5,851 nt of DNA. Origin: Eubacterium sp. GTDB lineage: Bacteria; Bacillota; Clostridia; Lachnospirales; Lachnospiraceae. A model generated the notes under the pieces. It worked only from the letters and a program-made list of their open reading frames with translations. It did no database searches and was not told the DNA's origin. The translations under genes and the position numbers were made by a program. The stretch covers positions 1 through 5,851 of the forward strand of contig JAILAS010000127.1 in assembly GCA_024681495.1 (NCBI GenBank), given 5' to 3'. Shown here piece after piece: positions 5,186 through 5,851 of this stretch. The stretch's first letter is position 1. Every line of letters starts with the position of its first letter.

Positions 5186-5851
5186 ATGGAAAAACAGATA
5201 AAAGGAGTGCCGTTGGACACCATTCTCGCCCCCTTCGAGCTTGAGAAGCTCACGCCCGAGGTGGACACATCCAACATCAACGTAAACACCCGGGAGGTCA
5301 CCCGCCCCGGATTCCAGCTCACGGGCTATTTCGAGCACTTCACCTACCAGCGCATGCTGGTCATCGGAAAGGTGGAGTACAACTACATCATGCAGATGGG
5401 TCAGCCCAGGCGCCGTGAGATTTTCGAGAAGCTCTTCTCGTACGACGTGCCCTGCATGATCTTCTGCAGGGGCAATGTCCCGGACGATGAGATAATTGAT
5501 ATCGCACAGAGGAATAACGTTCCGCTCTACCTCAGCCAGGAGGCCACTTCGCCGTTCATGGGCAGCCTCATTGCGGAGCTGAGCGAGCTCTTCGCGCAGT
5601 GCATGACTGTCCACGGAGTTCTGGTGGACGTCTACGGCGAGGGCGTGCTCATCATGGGCGAGAGCGGCATCGGCAAGGGGCAGGCGGCGCTCGAGCTCAT
5701 CCGCGGCGGTCACAGTCTCGTGGCCGACGACGTGGTCGAGATTCGCAGAATCACCGACAAGAGCGTCATCGGCACCGCGCCGCCCATGACGCAGTACTTC
5801 CTCGAGGTGCGCGGCATTGGCATTATTGACGTAAAGAACCTCTTCGGAGTG
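5186..5851 (+). CDS. hprK: HPr kinase/phosphorylase, N-terminal two thirds (cut by window edge)
   Basis: HprK phosphorylates Ser46 of the sugar-transport protein HPr and also reverses this, setting carbon catabolite control in Firmicutes. The first 222 codons of about 310 are present. The N-terminal domain (about 1-130) includes the family-typical LTGYFEHFTYQRMLVIGKVE. The kinase domain follows: His143 in VHGVLVDVYG, the Walker A loop at 158-165 (GESGIGKG), Asp181/Asp182 in LVADD, and the HprK signature at about 206-220 (FLEVRGIGIIDVKNLFG). The C-terminal helix and end of the capture loop lie beyond the window. Oddity: the residue after the Walker A lysine, normally Ser in HprK (GKS), is Gly165, and the following Glu is Gln166. 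The rest of the active site looks normal. In Clostridia hprK often follows uvrC and precedes murB, rapZ and whiA, so those may lie to the right. Identity is firm from the signature motif; catalytic competence is less certain. Confidence 0.93.
   Translation, partial: MEKQIKGVPLDTILAPFELEKLTPEVDTSNINVNTREVTRPGFQLTGYFEHFTYQRMLVIGKVEYNYIMQMGQPRRREIFEKLFSYDVPCMIFCRGNVPDDEIIDIAQRNNVPLYLSQEATSPFMGSLIAELSELFAQCMTVHGVLVDVYGEGVLIMGESGIGKGQAALELIRGGHSLVADDVVEIRRITDKSVIGTAPPMTQYFLEVRGIGIIDVKNLFGV

Noticed and set aside
5168..5713. 181-codon open frame on the minus strand opposite hprK
   Set aside because: It is a mirror of the conserved hprK frame, without its own start signals.
1..5851. CRISPR array, tRNA, rRNA or insertion sequence
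   Set aside because: No regular repeat-spacer pattern, cloverleaf, rRNA motif, transposase or terminal inverted repeats with target duplication were seen.

Overview
The window carries five protein genes of a low-abundance-of-surprise housekeeping type plus compact regulatory spacers: an incomplete ftsH (minus strand, cut by the left edge), pyrG (CTP synthase), a small Xre-type regulator (minus strand), uvrC, and an incomplete hprK (cut by the right edge). Coding DNA is clearly GC-rich with strong G/C preference at third positions, whereas the spacers are AT-richer and hold sigma-70-like promoters. HPr kinase is essentially a Firmicutes-type regulator, the uvrC-hprK order is common in Clostridia, and the FtsH junction (VGKSNAKVYMEKETGVT) resembles clostridial FtsH. 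My best guess is a GC-rich Clostridia member, perhaps Lachnospiraceae-like; this is inference from gene order and motifs, not a database match.

Layout. 1-577 (-): FtsH N-terminus with two membrane segments. 578-881: divergent control region. It contains two tandem, near-consensus promoters for ftsH (31 bp apart, both with 17-bp spacers), a 5'-UTR hairpin for ftsH, a promoter for pyrG, and a pyrG leader of about 130 nt with a possible 18-codon leader peptide that stops 3 nt before a 10-bp hairpin and a T-run. 882-2489 (+): pyrG, complete, 535 residues. 2490-2768: pyrG terminator, then three imperfect 18-19-bp direct repeats, a 13-bp palindrome and a long inverted repeat that may end the xre transcript. 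2769-3026 (-): 85-residue Xre/Cro-type HTH protein with a -10 box so close to its ATG that the mRNA may be leaderless. 3057-3208: spacer with short direct repeats, no convincing promoter. 3209-5104 (+): uvrC, complete, 631 residues. 5105-5185: short spacer with an extended -10 promoter and a strong ribosome site. 5186-5851 (+): hprK, first 222 codons.

The genes do not form a single pathway: FtsH handles membrane protein quality control, PyrG makes CTP, UvrC cuts damaged DNA in nucleotide excision repair, and HprK links carbon status to HPr phosphorylation. I do not see a new multi-gene system. The points most worth checking are the HprK Walker A motif, in which the normally invariant Ser/Thr after the lysine is Gly; the pyrG leader, which looks like an attenuation device different from the known reiterative-transcription type; an AT-rich insertion between the iron-sulfur cysteines of UvrC; and the xre locus with its repeats.
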